A stretch of DNA of 64,000 nt from Catenulispora acidiphila DSM 44928 (GCF_000024025.1 NC_013131.1:6200001-6264000); one strand, 5' to 3'; counted from the first letter of the stretch, positions 25,194 through 34,009 are shown. Translations and numbers: made by a program. Notes: generated by a model not told the origin, from the sequence alone.

Positions 25194-26159
25194 TCAGCCG
25201 ACGGTCCCGCGTGTCCACGTAGTGAGCAGCGGCCGGTATCCGCAGCGGTGCCAGAAGGGTCCCGACAGCGGGTTCGCGGCCGTGTAGTGCAGCAGGACCG
25301 CGCCGTGTCCTTCGGCGTCCAGCTCGGCGTGCACGTGCCGCGCCAGCGCCCTGCCGACCCCGCCGCCCCGCTCCCCCGCGCTCACGGCTCCGCAGTTCAG
25401 GTAGGCGACGGGCCGCTCGGCGCGGATGGTGTTCGCGGCCCACCCGGCGTGTTCCGGCGGCTGCACGACCATCAGTCCGACGGCCTCGCCGTCCCGCTCG
25501 GCGATCCAGGCCCGCTTCTCCTCGCCGCCGACGGCTTCGGCGACCTCGTCGGCCAGCCGCGCCGGGGTGGAGGGACGGATCGCGAGGTAGCCGAACCGCG
25601 CGTCCCAGTGCAGCTGCTCCAGCCACAGGCGCGTGACCGTGGCGGTGTCCTCGGGCCCGGCGTGCCGGATCACGACACCACCGGCGTCAGCGGCATCAGC
25701 CGCGGCAGGAGAAGCCGCAGCAGCCGCGCCGTCGCCGGCCGACGGCGGAGCAAGCCGCACCGCGAAGATCGACTGCTGCGCGAAGCCGCGCTCGACCAGC
25801 GCCCGCGACATCTCGGTGTCCCGCGAGGGCCAGGTGATCGTGGCGATGCTGTCCGGACCGGGCCGGAACGCGTCCTGCGCCGCCCACAGATCCAGCAGCT
25901 CGGCGAACGCCCTCGGCCCGTCGACCTGCGGCAGCAGCCTGCTCTCATGAGCGGCGAAGAAGGTGTACCCCCAGGACTCCGGATCGGCCGCGCTGTTCCG
26001 CATCAGCGCCGCACCGCCCGGACAACTCAGTTCGGTGTCCGTCTCCAGGGGATCGGGAAGCGGCTGCGCGGCAGCCAGCAACGGATCGACAGTCTCTCGT
26101 CGCGCCTGATGCGCCGCAAGCAATTCCGGACTCTGTTTCACCGACGCCTCCCGATTCAC
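25194..26159 (-). CDS. GNAT-family N-acetyltransferase
   Basis: The 321-residue product has a C-terminal GNAT domain (about residues 160-315). VVIRHAGPEDTATVTRLWLE is its first strand-helix; the acetyl-CoA-binding A motif is in NCGAVSAGERGGGVGRALAR, and LLHYTAANPLSGPFWHRCGY is the B motif. The N-terminal half (residues 20-140) resembles a degenerate second GNAT domain without the CoA loop. The substrate is unknown. It lies between mshC and the SCO1664-family gene, both on the same strand. I see no sequence match to MshD that would make it the mycothiol acetyltransferase. Confidence 0.75.
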   Translation of the reverse strand: MNREASVKQSPELLAAHQARRETVDPLLAAAQPLPDPLETDTELSCPGGAALMRNSAADPESWGYTFFAAHESRLLPQVDGPRAFAELLDLWAAQDAFRPGPDSIATITWPSRDTEMSRALVERGFAQQSIFAVRLAPPSAGDGAAAAASPAAADAADAGGVVIRHAGPEDTATVTRLWLEQLHWDARFGYLAIRPSTPARLADEVAEAVGGEEKRAWIAERDGEAVGLMVVQPPEHAGWAANTIRAERPVAYLNCGAVSAGERGGGVGRALARHVHAELDAEGHGAVLLHYTAANPLSGPFWHRCGYRPLLTTWTRGTVG

Positions 26160-26277
26160 CGCAGATCGAAGTCGCCGCGCATGCTAGTACTCGCCGCTGA
26201 CAGAGTCTTCAGCTACTTCGGCGCCCTCGGAGAAATCCGGCTAGGAAACCGGCCTGGAAACCGACCCGGAAACCACC

Positions 26278-27141
26278 CTAGAACGGCGGCCACGGCACCG
26301 GCCGCCGCCGCCCCTCAGGTCCCGGTATCCGGTCGGTGTCCAGCAGCTCCTTGATCCGCTCCCGGGTCGCCGCGACCTCCCCGGCGTGCAGCAGCCCGCC
26401 GAGGCGCCCGCGGAGCTCGCCGGAGGCGATGTCGCGGTCCAGCCGCTCCAGCACCTCGCGGACCTCGGCGCCCAGCGGCTCGCTGCTGAAGCCCCACAGC
26501 AGGGTCCGCAGTTTGTCCTCGACGTTGAAGGTCAGTCCGTGGTCGATGCCGTAGACGTGGTCCGGCTCGGTGATCCCGACCAGCAGGTGGCCGCCCTTGC
26601 GGTCGGCGTTGTTCACCACCGCGTCGAACGCCGCGATGCGCCGCAGCCGCTCGTCGGCCTTGTGCGCCAGCACCGCCGGGCGGCCGTCGCCGAGTTCCAC
26701 CGCCAGGACCGGGCGCCACTGCGCCGCGGTCTGGTCGGCGGGGTCGTCGTCGAAGTCCTCCGGGAGCAGCGCGAGCAGGTCGTGGTCGTCCTCGTCGGGG
26801 GTGTCGATCCACAGCTGGCACATGCCCGGTCCCCACGGGCCCTCGCGCATCACCGTCGGCGGGACGATGCGCCAGCCCGTGGCCTGCGACAGCTCGTAGG
26901 CGGCCACTTCGCGGGAGGCCAGCGTGCCGTTGGGGAAGTCCCACAGCGGACGCTCGCCGGCCACCGGCTTGTGCACGCAGTTCAGGGTCACGCCGTCCAG
27001 CGCCACGGTGCCGTACAAGGTGGCGTTGGAGGCGTTGGTGATCCGGCCGGTGATGGTCAGCTCACCGGCCGTCAGGACCTGTCGGACCTCGGCCGGATCG
27101 AGATCCTGCTCGGCTGCCGCGTCCGCTCCGGGGGTGCTCAA
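26278..27141 (-). CDS. SCO1664-family protein (TIGR03843; PI3/4-kinase-like fold)
   Basis: The start is a TTG at 27141 whose TTGA overlaps the DUF3090 stop codon; no ATG or GTG is available nearby. The 287-residue product carries ITNASNATLYGTVALDG, HKPVAGERPLWDFPNGTLASR split across strands, and a kinase-like core FDAVVNNADRKGGHLLV, then YGIDHGLTFNVEDKLRTLLW. The N-N-A-D-R-K and D-H-G elements recall the catalytic loop and metal motif of PI3/PI4-kinase-like proteins. The family is restricted largely to actinobacteria and always lies near the DUF3090 and phosphomutase genes. The substrate is unknown. Confidence 0.85.
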   Translation of the reverse strand: MSTPGADAAAEQDLDPAEVRQVLTAGELTITGRITNASNATLYGTVALDGVTLNCVHKPVAGERPLWDFPNGTLASREVAAYELSQATGWRIVPPTVMREGPWGPGMCQLWIDTPDEDDHDLLALLPEDFDDDPADQTAAQWRPVLAVELGDGRPAVLAHKADERLRRIAAFDAVVNNADRKGGHLLVGITEPDHVYGIDHGLTFNVEDKLRTLLWGFSSEPLGAEVREVLERLDRDIASGELRGRLGGLLHAGEVAATRERIKELLDTDRIPGPEGRRRPVPWPPF

Positions 27142-27704
27142 GCGGCGCGCCGCCGGTAGCCGTTGGAGCGCGGGCAGACGTGGCCCTCGGGGTCCAGGGG
27201 CAGCGAGCAGAACGGGCACGGCGGGCGCCCGGCCGACACGACCGCCTTGGCCCGGGAGGTGAACGCCCGCGCCTGCGCGCCGGTGAGCCGGACCACCATG
27301 GTCGGCGGGCCGTCGGCCTCCATGTCGCCCAGCGGCGGCTCGCCCTCGCCCTCCATCGGCGCCATCGCCTCGATGACCACCCGCTGGGTCTCGCCGTCCC
27401 AGGCCAGGGCCAGGGCCGCGACCCGGAACTCCTCGAAGACCGGCTGCTCCAGCGGCTTGTCGTCGGAGAGCTCCAGCGGCGCGATCGCCGGGACCGGGGC
27501 GGCGCCGCCGGAGCGGCGCACCACCTCGTCCAGCAGGTCGTCCAGCCGTTCGGCCAGCGCCTCGACCTGCTCCTTCTCCAGCGCCACCGAGGTGATCCGG
27601 CCGCCGGAGGCCGCCTGCAGGTAGAAGGTGCGGTGCCCGGGGAGTCCGACGGTGCCGGCGACGAACCGTTCCGGGGGGTCGTAGACGAAGAGTTCCCGTG
27701 ACAC
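27138..27704 (-). CDS. DUF3090-family protein (TIGR03847)
   Basis: The GTG at 27704 has AGGAGG 8 nt upstream. The 188-residue product (SRELFVYDPPERFVAGTVGL) is typical of DUF3090. It has a central helix ALAERLDDLLDEVVRR, strands VVIEAMAPM and MVVRLTGAQARAF, and a C-terminal zinc-ribbon-like CPFCSLPLDPEGHVCPRSNG. It is translationally coupled to the downstream SCO1664-family gene through the TTGA overlap. The function is unknown, but the fixed three-gene association suggests a shared pathway. Confidence 0.88.
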   Translation of the reverse strand: MSRELFVYDPPERFVAGTVGLPGHRTFYLQAASGGRITSVALEKEQVEALAERLDDLLDEVVRRSGGAAPVPAIAPLELSDDKPLEQPVFEEFRVAALALAWDGETQRVVIEAMAPMEGEGEPPLGDMEADGPPTMVVRLTGAQARAFTSRAKAVVSAGRPPCPFCSLPLDPEGHVCPRSNGYRRRAA

Positions 27705-27769
27705 CGTGTTTCCTCCTACAAGCTTCGCGCTCAAGCCCTCGCGTGGGCCCCGCAATCAAGCCTATGCGT

Positions 27770-28480
27770 TCATGCGTTGTCGGCGCCCGCGCCGCCGCCC
27801 ACTGCGGCGTCTGCGTCCGCTGAGGGCGAACGCTCCGGAGCCGGCTTGTACGGAGCCGGGTCGCCGCCGACGTCGTTCAGGCGCACAACGAAAGGCCGCA
27901 GCTCGGTGTAGCGCACAGCCGTCACCGAGCAGGGATCGGCGGTGATCCGCTGGAACTGGTCCAGGTGCAGCCCGAGCGCGTCGGCGGCCAGCGCCTTGAT
28001 GACGTCGCCGTGCGAGAACAGCGCCCACACCGCCTCCGGTCCGTGTTCCGCGGCTATCAGGGTGTTCCATTCCCTGACCGCGGCGACCGCACGCGCGGAC
28101 ATGTCGGCGAGCGACTCGCCCTCGGGCCCGGGGAAGCGCGCGGCGGAGGGATGCGCCTGCACCACCCGCCACAGCGGCTCCTGCGCCAGCTCGGAGAGCG
28201 GACGGCCGGTCCAGTCGCCGTAGCGGCACTCGCCGATCCGCTCGTCGAGGTGCACCGGCACGCCCTCGCGGCCGGCCAGCACGATGTCGGAGGTCTGCCG
28301 GCAGCGCTCCAGCGGAGAGCTCACCACGGCCGCCAGCGGCACCTCGGCCAGCCGCTTGGCCAGCTCGCCCGCCTGCTGCTCGCCGCGCTCGTCCAGGCGC
28401 ACACCCTTGGTCCAGCCGGCCAGGATGCCCGAGCTGTTGGCGGTGGTGCGGCCGTGGCGGATCAGAAGTACCAGGGTCAC
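27770..28480 (-). CDS. histidine-phosphatase-family phosphomutase-like protein (MSMEG_4193 type, TIGR03848)
   Basis: The GTG at 28480 gives VTLVLLIRHGRTTANSSG, with the RHG phospho-histidine motif at residues about 8-10. Other conserved parts are SSPLERCRQTSDIVL, ERIGECRYGDWTG and the second catalytic His in LFSHGDVIKALAADALG. The 236-residue length fits the family plus a C-terminal Ala/Gly tail. It belongs to the conserved actinobacterial set with DUF3090 and SCO1664, which follow on the same strand 65 bp away. It hydrolyses or transfers phosphate by family; the substrate is unknown. Confidence 0.86.
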   Translation of the reverse strand: MTLVLLIRHGRTTANSSGILAGWTKGVRLDERGEQQAGELAKRLAEVPLAAVVSSPLERCRQTSDIVLAGREGVPVHLDERIGECRYGDWTGRPLSELAQEPLWRVVQAHPSAARFPGPEGESLADMSARAVAAVREWNTLIAAEHGPEAVWALFSHGDVIKALAADALGLHLDQFQRITADPCSVTAVRYTELRPFVVRLNDVGGDPAPYKPAPERSPSADADAAVGGGAGADNA

Positions 28481-28611
28481 AGCCCTCACCCTACGACCCC
28501 GGCGCGCTGGGCGGCGGATCGGGACCGCGGGCCGGGACGGGACTGGCATCGGATTCAGAGTCGGATTCAGAATCGGGTGCATCGGGATCAGGTACGGGAT
28601 CGCGACCGAAA

Positions 28612-28642
28612 TTGGGCTGCTCCCCGCCGCCTGCGGGATAAT
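28612..28642 (+). promoter_or_regulatory. candidate leaderless promoter of corA
   Basis: TTGGGC (28612-28617) and GATAAT (28637-28642) are 19 bp apart. The -10 hexamer ends 7 nt before the corA ATG, so transcription would start at or next to the start codon. Confidence 0.45.
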
Positions 28643-28649
28643 CGCCCGC

Positions 28650-29630
28650 ATGATCGTCGACTGTGCGACCTACCAGAACGGCCGCCGCGTGGCCGCGCCC
28701 GAGGACCTGTCCGACGCGCTCGCGCAGGCCCGGAGCTGCGGAGACCCCTCAGCGTTCCTGTGGCTGGGGCTCTTCGAGCCGGAGCCGGACGAGTTCGACC
28801 TGGTGGCGCGCGAGTTCGGACTGCACCCGCTGGCGGTGGAGGACGCGGTCAGCGCGCATCAGCGACCCAAGATGGAGCACTACAAGGGCTCGACGTTCCT
28901 GGTGTTCAAGACGCTGCTGGAAGCCGATCCGCACCATCCGCTCCAACTCGGCGAGATCTCGGTGTTCCTCGGCGAGAACTTCGTCATCACGGTCCGCCAC
29001 GGCTCGGCCAATCCGCTCTCCGGCGTGCGGCACCGCGTCGAAGGCGATCCCGGTCTGCTGGAGCACGGACCGAGCACGGTGCTGTACGCGGTCGCCGACA
29101 GCATCGTGGACACCTACACCACCTACGCGCAGCTGATGCAGGACTCGATCGACCAGCTGGAGACCGAGGTCTTCTCCCCCGTCCGCGGCGACTACGGCGG
29201 GCCGATCTACTCGCTCAAGCGCAACGCGATCGTCTTCGCGCGCGCCGTGATGCCGCTGGTGATGCCGACGAAGGCACTGGTCGCCGGGGAGGAGGACCGG
29301 GTCGCCAAGGAGTCCCAGCCCTACTTCCGGGACGTCGCCGACCACGTGCTGCGCGCCACCGACGCCGCGCGGGAGTGGAACGAGCTGCTGGACCACATGC
29401 TGGATTCGGACCGCTCGCGGGTCTCGGTGCAGCAGAACGACGACATGCGGCGGATCTCGGCGTGGGCGGCGATCCTGGCGGTGCCGACGGCGATCGCCGG
29501 GATCTACGGGATGAACTTCGACGACATGCCCGAGCTGCACTACCACTACTCGTACTACATCGTGCTCGGGGTCATGGCGACGTCGTGCGTGGTGCTGTAC
29601 GTGCTGTTGAAGCGGGCGAAGTGGCTGTGA
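28650..29630 (+). CDS. corA: CorA-family magnesium/cobalt transporter
   Basis: The 326-residue product has the CorA layout: a large N-terminal cytoplasmic alpha/beta domain, a long helix (about residues 180-262, DRVAKESQPYFRDVADHVL and DDMRRISAWAAILAV), then the YGMNF signature ending the first membrane helix and a second helix ending in KRAKWL. CorA is a pentameric Mg2+ channel in the inner membrane. The stop codon overlaps the start of the following methyltransferase gene (GTGA), so the pair is translationally coupled. Confidence 0.92.
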   Translation: MIVDCATYQNGRRVAAPEDLSDALAQARSCGDPSAFLWLGLFEPEPDEFDLVAREFGLHPLAVEDAVSAHQRPKMEHYKGSTFLVFKTLLEADPHHPLQLGEISVFLGENFVITVRHGSANPLSGVRHRVEGDPGLLEHGPSTVLYAVADSIVDTYTTYAQLMQDSIDQLETEVFSPVRGDYGGPIYSLKRNAIVFARAVMPLVMPTKALVAGEEDRVAKESQPYFRDVADHVLRATDAAREWNELLDHMLDSDRSRVSVQQNDDMRRISAWAAILAVPTAIAGIYGMNFDDMPELHYHYSYYIVLGVMATSCVVLYVLLKRAKWL

Positions 29631-30802
29631 CGGTCGGCGGGGCGCCGGCGCTGCCCGGCGACCTGGAGCTGACGCGGTTTCCGCAGGACCCGCAGGAGCA
29701 GCTGCGGGCATGGGACGCGGCCGATGAGTACCTGCTGCGGCATCTCGGCGAGGGCGCGGCGCCGACGGGACGGGTCGTGGTGTTCGGCGACCGCTGGGGC
29801 GCGATCACGACCTCGCTGGCGGCGGCCGGAGCTCAAGTAACTCAGATCTCTGACTCCTTCCTCGGACAGCGGGCGACCGCCGAGAACCTTGCCCGGAACG
29901 GGAAATCGCGCTCGGACGTGACGCTGGCGACGACGGTCGAGAACGTCGAGAACGTCGCCGCAGCGATCGACGTGCTCCTGGTGCGCGTGCCGAAATCGCT
30001 GGCGCTGCTGGAGGATCAGCTGGCGCGGTTGCAGCCGTTCGTCGGCGCGGGGACCCGGATCGTCGCCGCCGGGATGGTCACCGAGATCCACACCTCGACG
30101 CTCCAGGCCTTCGAGCGGATCCTCGGTCCGACGCGGACCTCGTTGGCGGTGCGCAAGGCGCGGTTGATCTTCTGCGAGCCGGACGTGGAGATGGCGCGTC
30201 CGGAGAACCCGTGGCCGCTGACGTATCGGCTCCCCGAGGGCATCGGCGTCGCGAGCGGGCATCCGGTGGTGAACCACGCCGGGACGTTCTCCGCCGACCA
30301 TCTGGACATCGGGACGCGGTTCTTCCTCCCGCACCTGCCGAGCCTCGCGACCGGATCCGGCGCGGGCCGGATCGTCGATCTGGGATGCGGCAACGGCGTG
30401 GTCGGACTGGCTGCCGCGTTGGCGAATCCGAGTGCGGCACTGGCTTTCGTCGACGAGTCCCACCAAGCCGTCGCCTCGGCGCGCGCCACCTTCGAGGCGA
30501 CGTTCGCACCCGGCACGCGCGAGGCGGAGTTCCGCGCCGCCGACGGCATGGCGGGCTTCGAGCCGGGCAGCGTCGATCTGGTGCTGAACAACCCGCCTTT
30601 CCACAGCCACCAAGCCACCACCGACGCGACCGCGTGGCGGATGTTCACCGGCGCGCGGACGGCTTTGCGGCGCGACGGGGAATTGTGGGTCGTGGGCAAC
30701 CGGCACCTGGGTTATCACGCGAAATTGAAGAGGTTGTTCGGGAATTGCGATGTGATGGCCAGCAACCCGAAGTTCGTGGTGCTGCGGGCAGTGCGGCGCT
30801 AG
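29627..30802 (+). CDS. RlmG/RsmC-like rRNA guanine-N2 methyltransferase
   Basis: The GTG at 29627 overlaps the corA stop by 4 nt. The 391-residue product has a non-catalytic N-terminal methyltransferase-like domain (about 1-190: VVVFGDRWGAITTSLAAAGA) and a C-terminal active domain with SAM motif IVDLGCGNGVVGLAAA and catalytic LNNPPFHSHQ. This duplicated architecture and the NPPFH motif are those of RlmG (23S G1835) and RsmC (16S G1207). Length matches RlmG better, but the exact target cannot be told from sequence. Coupling to a Mg2+ channel gene is notable. Confidence 0.82.
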   Translation: MTVGGAPALPGDLELTRFPQDPQEQLRAWDAADEYLLRHLGEGAAPTGRVVVFGDRWGAITTSLAAAGAQVTQISDSFLGQRATAENLARNGKSRSDVTLATTVENVENVAAAIDVLLVRVPKSLALLEDQLARLQPFVGAGTRIVAAGMVTEIHTSTLQAFERILGPTRTSLAVRKARLIFCEPDVEMARPENPWPLTYRLPEGIGVASGHPVVNHAGTFSADHLDIGTRFFLPHLPSLATGSGAGRIVDLGCGNGVVGLAAALANPSAALAFVDESHQAVASARATFEATFAPGTREAEFRAADGMAGFEPGSVDLVLNNPPFHSHQATTDATAWRMFTGARTALRRDGELWVVGNRHLGYHAKLKRLFGNCDVMASNPKFVVLRAVRR

Positions 30803-30827
30803 CGGCGGTCCGCTAGGTTTGCAGCGT

Positions 30828-32162
30828 ATGACTCGGCTTTTCGCGTACCCCGGCTACGCCCGATTCTGGAGCGCGGACACGGTGTCCACGTTCGGGACTT
30901 ATGTCGCGACCGTGGCGTTGCCGACGCTGGCGGTGATCGTCCTCAAGGCCAGCGACACCCAGGTCGGGCTGCTCAACGGCGCGCGCTGGACGCCGTATCT
31001 GCTGTTCGGGCTGCTGGCCGGCGTGGTGGCGGACCGCTATCGGCGCCGGCCGATCCTGGTCGCGACCGATCTCGTGCGCGGGGTGCTGCTGGCGGTGGTC
31101 GCCGTGCTCGCCGCGGTGCACATCGTGAACATCTACGAACTCGCCGGGTTCGTCTTCGTCTTCGGCATCCTGTCGCTGCTCTACGACGCGGCGCACCAGT
31201 CCTACCTGCCGCGCCTGGTCCCGCCGGCGAGTCTGACGGTCGCCAACGCGCGCCTGGAGCAGACCACGGCGCTGGCGCAGACGACCGGGCCGTTCATCGG
31301 CGGCGCGCTGGTGGCGGCGATCGGGGCGCCGCTGGCGATGATGATCGACGCGGCGTCGTATCTGGTTTCCGGGCTGACGCTGGCGACGATCCGCGTTCCG
31401 GAGCCCGTGCCGCATGCCGAGTCGCGGAATCTGAAGGCGGAGATGCGCGAAGGACTGCGCTTCGTCTACCGCGACCCGGTGATGCGCGCCTACGCGCTGA
31501 CGCTGCACGCGCGGTTCCTGTTCGCGAGCGTCATCGGGACGGTCTTCACGCTGTTCGTGCTGCGCGATCTGGGCGCCGGGTCGCCGCGGGCGGCGTTCGG
31601 GCTGGGGCTGGTGCTGGCCGCCGGCGGGGTCGGGGCGGTGATCGGCAACGGGATGGCGCAGCGGTTGGGGCGCGGGGGCGTCGGGCGCGTGATGGTCGCC
31701 GAGCGGTTGGCCGAGCCGGTCGCGTGGTCGGTGGCGGCGCTCGCGGTGAGCGGCGCCGCGGGGTGGGCGATGGTGGCCGGGGCGCAGTTCTTGGCGTGGC
31801 TGGCGCTCGGGGCGAGCGGGCCGAACGAGATGGCGTATCGGCAGTCGGCGACGCCGGACCGGTTGCAGGGACGCGTGAACGCCACGGTCCGGTCGCTGAA
31901 TTGGGGCATGATCACCTTCGGCGCGCCGGTCGGCGGGCTGCTGGCGCAGCATCTCGGGTATCGGCCGGCGCTGTGGGCCGGGGTCGCGGGAATGGCGGCT
32001 TCCGGAGTCGTCGCCGCGCTGTCGCCGATGCGCCGTGCGCGCGTCACGGAAACGCCGGAGGACCCGGAAAAACCTGAAATCCTTGCAGACCCTGTAAACC
32101 CCGAAGACCCGGAACCTCAGGAAGGAACTGGCGAAAACACCGCCAAGGGCGTCGGCGTTTAG
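30828..32162 (+). CDS. MFS transporter (EntS/DHA3-like)
   Basis: The ATG at 30828 lies 8 nt after TAGGTT (30814-30819). The 444-residue product has about 12 membrane spans. It carries the loop 2-3 motif ADRYRRRPILVATDLVRG, DAAHQSYLPRLVPPASLTVANARLE and GPFIGGALVAAIGAPLAMMIDAASYLVSG, typical of the DHA3 exporter group. A charged C-terminal tail rich in Glu-Asp-Pro/Glu-Lys-Pro units is encoded by short degenerate repeats. The substrate is unknown. It stands alone between the methyltransferase and the peptidase genes. Confidence 0.86.
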   Translation: MTRLFAYPGYARFWSADTVSTFGTYVATVALPTLAVIVLKASDTQVGLLNGARWTPYLLFGLLAGVVADRYRRRPILVATDLVRGVLLAVVAVLAAVHIVNIYELAGFVFVFGILSLLYDAAHQSYLPRLVPPASLTVANARLEQTTALAQTTGPFIGGALVAAIGAPLAMMIDAASYLVSGLTLATIRVPEPVPHAESRNLKAEMREGLRFVYRDPVMRAYALTLHARFLFASVIGTVFTLFVLRDLGAGSPRAAFGLGLVLAAGGVGAVIGNGMAQRLGRGGVGRVMVAERLAEPVAWSVAALAVSGAAGWAMVAGAQFLAWLALGASGPNEMAYRQSATPDRLQGRVNATVRSLNWGMITFGAPVGGLLAQHLGYRPALWAGVAGMAASGVVAALSPMRRARVTETPEDPEKPEILADPVNPEDPEPQEGTGENTAKGVGV

Positions 32163-32230
32163 CACCTGCCGCGTCCCCGTTTTTATCGGTTCTCTTGACC
32201 GTGCAAACTCCGGCAGGAATTGTGAGCGGC

Positions 32231-33094
32231 ATGGTCGGCATATCAGAGAACAGCATCAGCGGGACGGGGACTGTGCCGTTCCGCGACGGACACACCTGGT
32301 ACCGCGTGTTCGGCGAGCTGTCCGCAGCCGGTCCCTCGCCGCTGCTCCTGCTGCACGGCGGGCCCGGCGCGGTGCACGACGCGCTGCTGCCGCTGGCGGA
32401 CCTGTTCTCGCACGAGCGGCCCGTGGTGCTGTACGACCAGGTCGGCTGTGGCAACTCCACGCGCCGGCCGGAGTGGCCGGCGCAGGCGTGGACTCTCGAG
32501 CTGCATCTGGAGGAGCTGGACGCGCTGGTCGCACACCTAGGGCTGACGCGGTTCCACCTGCTCGGGCACTCCTGGGGCGGGTTCCTGGCGAGCGAGTACG
32601 CGCTCGTCCACCCCGAGCACGTCGCCTCGCTGACCCTGTTCAGCACCGCGGCCTCCAGCGAGCTGATGATGGCCTCGATCATCGGGCGGTACACCGCGAT
32701 CGCCGAGCAGGGCCGGTCCCCGGCGGAGTTCGTGACGCGGCACATCTGCCGCGTGCCGATGCCCGAGCCGCTCGCGTACACGTTCGCGCAGCTCGCCGAG
32801 CACCCGGAGGTGAACGCGGCGATGATCGGCAGCGACGAGGCCACCGGGGAGCTGACCGGGACGCTGCGCGATTGGAGCGTGATCGGGCGGCTGCCCGCGA
32901 TCGGCGCCCCGACGCTGGTCCTCGGCGGGGAGTTCGACGAGCTGGACGCCGCGGCGCGCCAGCCGTTCCTGGACGGGATTCCGGACGTCCGGGGGCACGA
33001 GTTCACCGACGCGAGCCATGTGGCCTACATCGAGCGGCCCGAGGCGGTGCGGGTCGTGCTCGGGGTTTTCCTGACCGAGCACGACCTGGAGTGA
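32231..33094 (+). CDS. proline-iminopeptidase-like alpha/beta hydrolase (peptidase S33)
   Basis: I take ATG 32231 because codons before it lack the G/C third-position bias; GTG 32222 and TTG 32195 are alternatives. The 287-residue product has the S33 signatures: oxyanion loop LLLLHGGPGAVHDALLPLA (about residue 36), VLYDQVGCGNS, nucleophile elbow LLGHSWGGFLASEYAL, a lid domain, the acid Asp in GGEFDEL and the catalytic His in TDASHVAYIERPEA. Such enzymes remove N-terminal proline or other residues from peptides in the cytoplasm; some act on amides. It ends 64 bp before a convergent phosphoesterase. Confidence 0.86.
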   Translation: MVGISENSISGTGTVPFRDGHTWYRVFGELSAAGPSPLLLLHGGPGAVHDALLPLADLFSHERPVVLYDQVGCGNSTRRPEWPAQAWTLELHLEELDALVAHLGLTRFHLLGHSWGGFLASEYALVHPEHVASLTLFSTAASSELMMASIIGRYTAIAEQGRSPAEFVTRHICRVPMPEPLAYTFAQLAEHPEVNAAMIGSDEATGELTGTLRDWSVIGRLPAIGAPTLVLGGEFDELDAAARQPFLDGIPDVRGHEFTDASHVAYIERPEAVRVVLGVFLTEHDLE

Positions 33095-33113
33095 GCCGCC
33101 GCTTTTTTCTGAC

Positions 33114-33134
33114 GGCGAACGGCGAACGGCGAAC
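33114..33134. repeat. 7-bp GGCGAAC tandem repeat inside a hairpin
   Basis: Three tandem GGCGAAC units sit in the loop of a longer dyad, CTGACGGC (33109-33116) with GCCGTCAG (33148-33155), between convergent genes. It may act in transcription termination, but no T-run follows on either strand. Confidence 0.55.
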
Positions 33135-33158
33135 GGCGGCCGTTGCTGCCGTCAGCCT

Positions 33159-33962
33159 TCAGTCGACCAGCACCAGCTCTTCGGCCTCGGCGATGATCTC
33201 CTCCGGCGTCGGCGGCGTCAGCAGCAGCTCGGCGATGCGGGCGTGGCCGGGGTCGCCGGAGGCCACGCTCGCGGCGACCGATTCGCGCACGTCGTAGCGG
33301 GTGGTCCGGAGCTGGACGTCCGGTCCGAGCAGGGCCCAGTGCGCCACGCCGGGCTCGTCGCGGTGGTAGGGCAGGCCGACGCTGCCGGGGTTGATGCTGC
33401 GCCGGGTGCCCACGAAGCGGTCGAACTGCAGGTGGGTGTGGCCGGTGACCAGCACGTCCTCCTCGATGCCGGCGGTCATCTCGGCGAAGCGCAGCGCCGG
33501 CGTGCCGGGCGTCACCGCCTCGTTGTCGCTGCGCGGGGAACCGTGGCAGAAGCGGACCGGGCCCAGACCCGGGACGTCCACGACGATGCTGAACGGGAAC
33601 GAGCCGACGAAGGCCAGCGAGCCGGTGCCGTGGTGCGCCGGGACCCACTCCTGGCGCGGGGTGGCCGGGGCGGAGGCGCCGATGGTGATCTGCCGGACGT
33701 AGCGCTCGCTGTTGCCGCGCACGCACACCGCGCGCCGGCCGAGCGCCTGGACGATGGCCACCGTCCCGTCGGGGTCGACGCCCCAGGTCAGGTCGCCGTT
33801 GAAGACGATGAGACCGGCGGCGGCGACGTCGGGCTCGGCGAGCACGGCGCGCAGCGCCGGGACGTTGGCGTGCACGTCGGACAGCACCGCCACCCGGTCC
33901 ACCGGCCCGTAACGCTTGGCCTGGCCTTCCCACAAAGCGGGACCGTGGAATTCAGAGGACAT
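33159..33962 (-). CDS. YfcE/MJ0936-type metallophosphoesterase
   Basis: The ATG at 33962 has GGGGAGG upstream. The 267-residue product has the calcineurin-like metal motifs in order: VLSDVHANVPAL, FNGDLTWG, RGNSERY, CHGSPRSDNEA and VTGHTHLQFDR. These place it with small phosphodiesterases acting on nucleotides or phosphoesters. NPGSVGLPYHRDEPG is a typical end of the domain. The substrate is unknown. A HAD-type gene lies 48 bp upstream on the same strand, so the two could share a transcript. Confidence 0.88.
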   Translation of the reverse strand: MSSEFHGPALWEGQAKRYGPVDRVAVLSDVHANVPALRAVLAEPDVAAAGLIVFNGDLTWGVDPDGTVAIVQALGRRAVCVRGNSERYVRQITIGASAPATPRQEWVPAHHGTGSLAFVGSFPFSIVVDVPGLGPVRFCHGSPRSDNEAVTPGTPALRFAEMTAGIEEDVLVTGHTHLQFDRFVGTRRSINPGSVGLPYHRDEPGVAHWALLGPDVQLRTTRYDVRESVAASVASGDPGHARIAELLLTPPTPEEIIAEAEELVLVD

Positions 33963-34009
33963 CAAGGGCCTCCCCGGGACGGCGAATCAGCTGTTACCGG
34001 GATTCAAGC

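Noticed and set aside
25194-26159. GNAT gene next to mshC as mshD (mycothiol synthase)
   Set aside because: Two GNAT-like halves are present, but I see no MshD-specific signature; proximity alone is not enough.
24063-26354. 763-codon plus-strand frame opposite mshC and the GNAT gene
   Set aside because: The minus-strand frames carry complete catalytic motifs (MshC KMSKS and HxGH types), while the plus-strand translation has no recognisable domain.
27965-29626. N-terminal ~554 codons of a 945-codon frame ending in the RlmG-like gene
   Set aside because: Only the part from GTG 29627 shows the methyltransferase domains. The upstream part is a shadow of corA and the phosphomutase gene.
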